64,000 bases of DNA from Malania oleifera (Eukaryota > Streptophyta > Magnoliopsida > Santalales > Ximeniaceae). This document shows, one piece after another, positions 61,660-64,000 of the stretch. The notes beneath the pieces are model-generated. The model saw only the letters and a list, made by a program, of their open reading frames with translations, did no database searches and was not told the origin of the DNA. Location: contig NC_080422.1 in the NCBI RefSeq assembly GCF_029873635.1, forward strand, positions 4,444,001-4,508,000, read 5' to 3'. Position numbers and translations under genes: made by a program. The first letter of the stretch is position 1. Each line of letters opens with the position of its first letter.

Positions 61660-62659
61660 AATGATATGATTGATGTGAAAATGAATGATATGAGATATCT
61701 ATGTATTACGATTTTAGTATATGTATATGATATCAAAACTTGGTTGGCTTGGTTTAGGCTAGCACTTACACAGTACCGTTGCTATGTGTCCATGGTCTTC
61801 GTGATTATGATATTTGTGTTAATGCCACTGTACGGAGTGGTGTGAGATTGGATGGTCGATGTGGTTATTTTCAAGTAGTGTGCTGTTATCGCCCCTGGTG
61901 TACGGACCAGTTCAGGTAGACCCATCGGACCTACATACTAGACTATTAACTTGGCAGTGGTCGACCAACCATTGTGAGGTCCCGCTTTCGGGCCACACAA
62001 CCTAGTCATGTAGGAGTAATACATGACAACAGCCAGCTAACCTACCAAAATTATTTTTATGTTTTTATTATTATGATATGAGATGAGATATACTTATGAA
62101 ATGCAGTATGTTCTACCATGTTTTGATATACATATGTTTTTTTCCCATATTTGATAAACAGTACTGAATATGATATGTATGGTATATGTAGAACACGGTA
62201 TACTTATGTTGCCACATACTGGTATTAGTTTATTTCCCTTACTGAAAGGTGTTTCACCCCTAAATCTTATAAATTTTTCAGGAGCCCCTGATAGGAGAGC
62301 GGGAAAAGCCCTGCTGATCTAAAGTTTTTTATTTGCCCTCTACGAAAGGTAAGTTTTTGTAGGGACAGTTAGGTTTTTGTGGGGATTGTCCCTAGAAGTG
62401 ATTTTTGGGATGTATATATGAGATACAGTGATTATAGTAACTCTGGTGTTATAATGCATGTTGTGATAAGCTATATATGGTTATATGTTTCTGCTGCTTA
62501 GGCTTCTGCTATATATATAAATACTCTTATATATCCCTAGTACCCACGGGTCCTGGTGGATTGTGACCTTCTGAGCTCGAATGTGTGATGTGTGGTATTG
62601 ATTAATGTTGATAATATTATATAAAAAAAAAAATGTGAAAAAATGAGCAGGTCGTGACA

Positions 62660-63112
62660 TTGTTATAATAAAAAATTGGAAAATAATAAATTTTTTTGCC
62701 ATTATTCACTTATATATGGAGAATAATTTAATATTTTATATTTAGTTTTTCAAATAATTACAAAAATACCACTTTGTTTTTTAATCTTCTAAATTTATAA
62801 AGAAAAGTTGGAAAACACTTTTTTGATTATTTTTTAGATTTATGATTTATTGTATAATTTTTTAAATTTAGAAAATAATGTGTGATTTTATAATTATTTG
62901 GAGATATAAGAACAAAAACAAAAATTAGTTTATGTAATGAAGTAAAATTTTATTTTCTAACATTTTAATACCAATCTTAAAAATTTGAAAAGTACGCCAG
63001 TATTTTTATAGTTCTTTAGAAAATTAAAAATAAAAAACAAAACTATTTTCCACAACTAAAGTGACGCTTATCAATTAATTCATATTCATTTCATGTTTTT
63101 GGATTGAATAAC
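62660..63112. other. AT-rich spacer
   Basis: No gene or element recognised between the large Gypsy element and the Copia element at the right edge. Confidence 0.6.
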
Positions 63113-64000
63113 TGTTGTGTAAATTAATGCATGTAGAATTGAATCATGCAACGCAACAACTAACGATGAATAATACGAAAACACAATCACAGAAATAATA
63201 AGAGCAATAAACACACGACACAAGAATTAATGTGGTTCGGCAGAGTGACTACGTCCACGGGGAGCAAGTAGTGGCTAAAATTCACTATCTGTCAAAAATA
63301 GGGTCACAACATTGTATTTATGCTAACCCTACACGCACATAGGGATTATAAAGTTCCCTAAATACCCCTGTATCAATCCCCGAAGGATTTGCCTATAAAT
63401 CCCCAACCTATTGATCTTCCTAATTTAAAATTCAAAAACAGCGTCGAACGAAACTGTTGACGGTTTCATCAAACTATAAACGGTTTCCTTCTAAATTAGC
63501 TTATGTATGAAACTGTCTATGTAACCTTCGATGGGCTATGTAAAACCGTCGATGGTTTCTTCTTGACTTGTCTTTTGCCTGAAACCGTCGACTCACTATG
63601 CAAACCTTTTACAGTTTTCTTCAGATCAGCTTCCTTGTTTTTCCTCAGCATGCTTTCTCTATGCATGTGTTTCACTCGATATTAGTCACATACAACAACA
63701 ATCTCCACCTTGGCGAATATACACCCCTTAGGAGAAAAACGAAAACATAACCCATAGCTCCACTTGGGACAATAAGTTAGGAAACCTTCATCTAGCATCT
63801 AGAGAAGTTAACCAAGTCCAAGCAATGCTTGAACTTGTTCGTGGTAACATGCTTAGTCAACATGTCTGCTACATTCTCAGAAGTGTGAACTTTCTTAAAT
63901 AGTAGTTCACTAGAAGAGACCAATTCCCTAATCGTGTGAAACCTCACATCTATGTGCTTGGTCCTCGCATGATATACCTGGTTCTTCACCAAATAGATGA
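63113..64000 (-). mobile_element. Copia element 3' end: RNase H tail and LTR
   Basis: On the minus strand the window opens inside the Copia RNase H domain (about 64,000-63,790; NQVYHARTKHIDVRFHTIRE, ENVADMLTK, FKHCLDLVN). A polypurine tract AAGGTGGAGA follows, then an LTR (63,700-63,113; TGTTGTTGTATG .. ACACAACA, 588 bp). The LTR contains AACCGTCGACGGTTT-like palindromes (63,455-63,605) and the Copia-typical TGTGGTTCGGC..CTACGTCCACGG segment (63,230). The rest of the element lies beyond the window, so whether it is whole cannot be judged. Confidence 0.88.

Larger units (their letters stand above)
41797..62659 (+). mobile_element. Tekay/Del-like Gypsy chromovirus, 20.9 kb with two nested insertions
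   Basis: A full set of parts is present in sense: a 5' LTR (41,797-44,116), a primer site TGGTATTAGAGCC (44,120-44,132; initiator-Met type), gag with two zinc knuckles, protease, reverse transcriptase, RNase H, integrase and a chromodomain-like tail. A polypurine tract and a 3' LTR (57,957-62,659) follow. The flanks TTATT and TTGTT agree at four of five bases and are the probable target duplication. Two later insertions interrupt it: a Gypsy element (45,860-54,605) and an antisense solo LTR (58,420-60,678). Without them it would be about 9.9 kb. A ~310-bp stretch of the two LTRs aligned by eye differs at about 25 sites (~8%). The coding region is broken at roughly ten places besides the nested insertion; a fossil. 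Confidence 0.88.
57957..62659 (+). repeat. 3' LTR of the large Gypsy element, split by a solo LTR
   Basis: TGTAACGACCCG to ..GGTCGTGACA. Net of the insertion it is about 2.44 kb, ~120 bp longer than the 5' copy. The excess is mostly extra units of the 29-bp minisatellite at 61,265-61,605. Confidence 0.9.

Overview
The window is nuclear DNA of a flowering plant, most likely a woody eudicot. The evidence is host genes with GT-AG introns and plant-specific proteins, plant-type tRNA-Gln genes, an Au-type SINE, and very long Gypsy LTRs (1.6-2.5 kb) with initiator-Met tRNA primer sites. I cannot name the species. Roughly two thirds of the window is transposable element.

Layout. 1-8,459: three related Gypsy LTR remnants (1-301 minus, 440-2,976 plus solo LTR, 4,460-7,918 minus truncated element) around a decayed MULE transposase. 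8,460-16,245: a structurally complete but pol-less LTR element with target duplication ACTCA. Its interior holds an 80-bp tandem array, a TATA box and an intronless 183-codon ORF encoding a WUSCHEL-related (WOX-like) homeodomain. 16,246-18,441: gene-poor spacer. 18,442-25,161 (minus): a three-exon host gene for a small conserved plant protein, probably plastid-targeted. Its first exon, promoter and an upstream tRNA-Gln(CUG) gene have been tandemly duplicated inside its own first intron. 27,103-34,770 (minus): the F-box protein gene SKIP8 in three exons, with a 6.1-kb first intron carrying LINE and SINE debris. 34,850-38,870: the SKIP8 5' flank and a diverged tandem copy of it.

39,478-62,659: a Gypsy LTR fragment, then a 20.9-kb composite. 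The composite is a Tekay/Del-like chromovirus (plus) with two insertions. One is another full-length Gypsy element (minus, 8.7 kb) in its protease region, and the other is an antisense solo LTR in its 3' LTR. 63,113-64,000: the 3' end of a Copia element (minus) running off the window.

The host genes appear functionally independent. The two points of greatest biological interest are the homeobox ORF with its own promoter-like upstream region inside a non-autonomous LTR element, and the tandem duplication that placed a second promoter, tRNA and donor-less first exon inside an active gene. A third theme is that several distinct LTR families here share the same small modules: a TCGTCGACGA palindrome cluster, a mid-LTR minisatellite, and an ACTGAG..GTGTCTCAC block.
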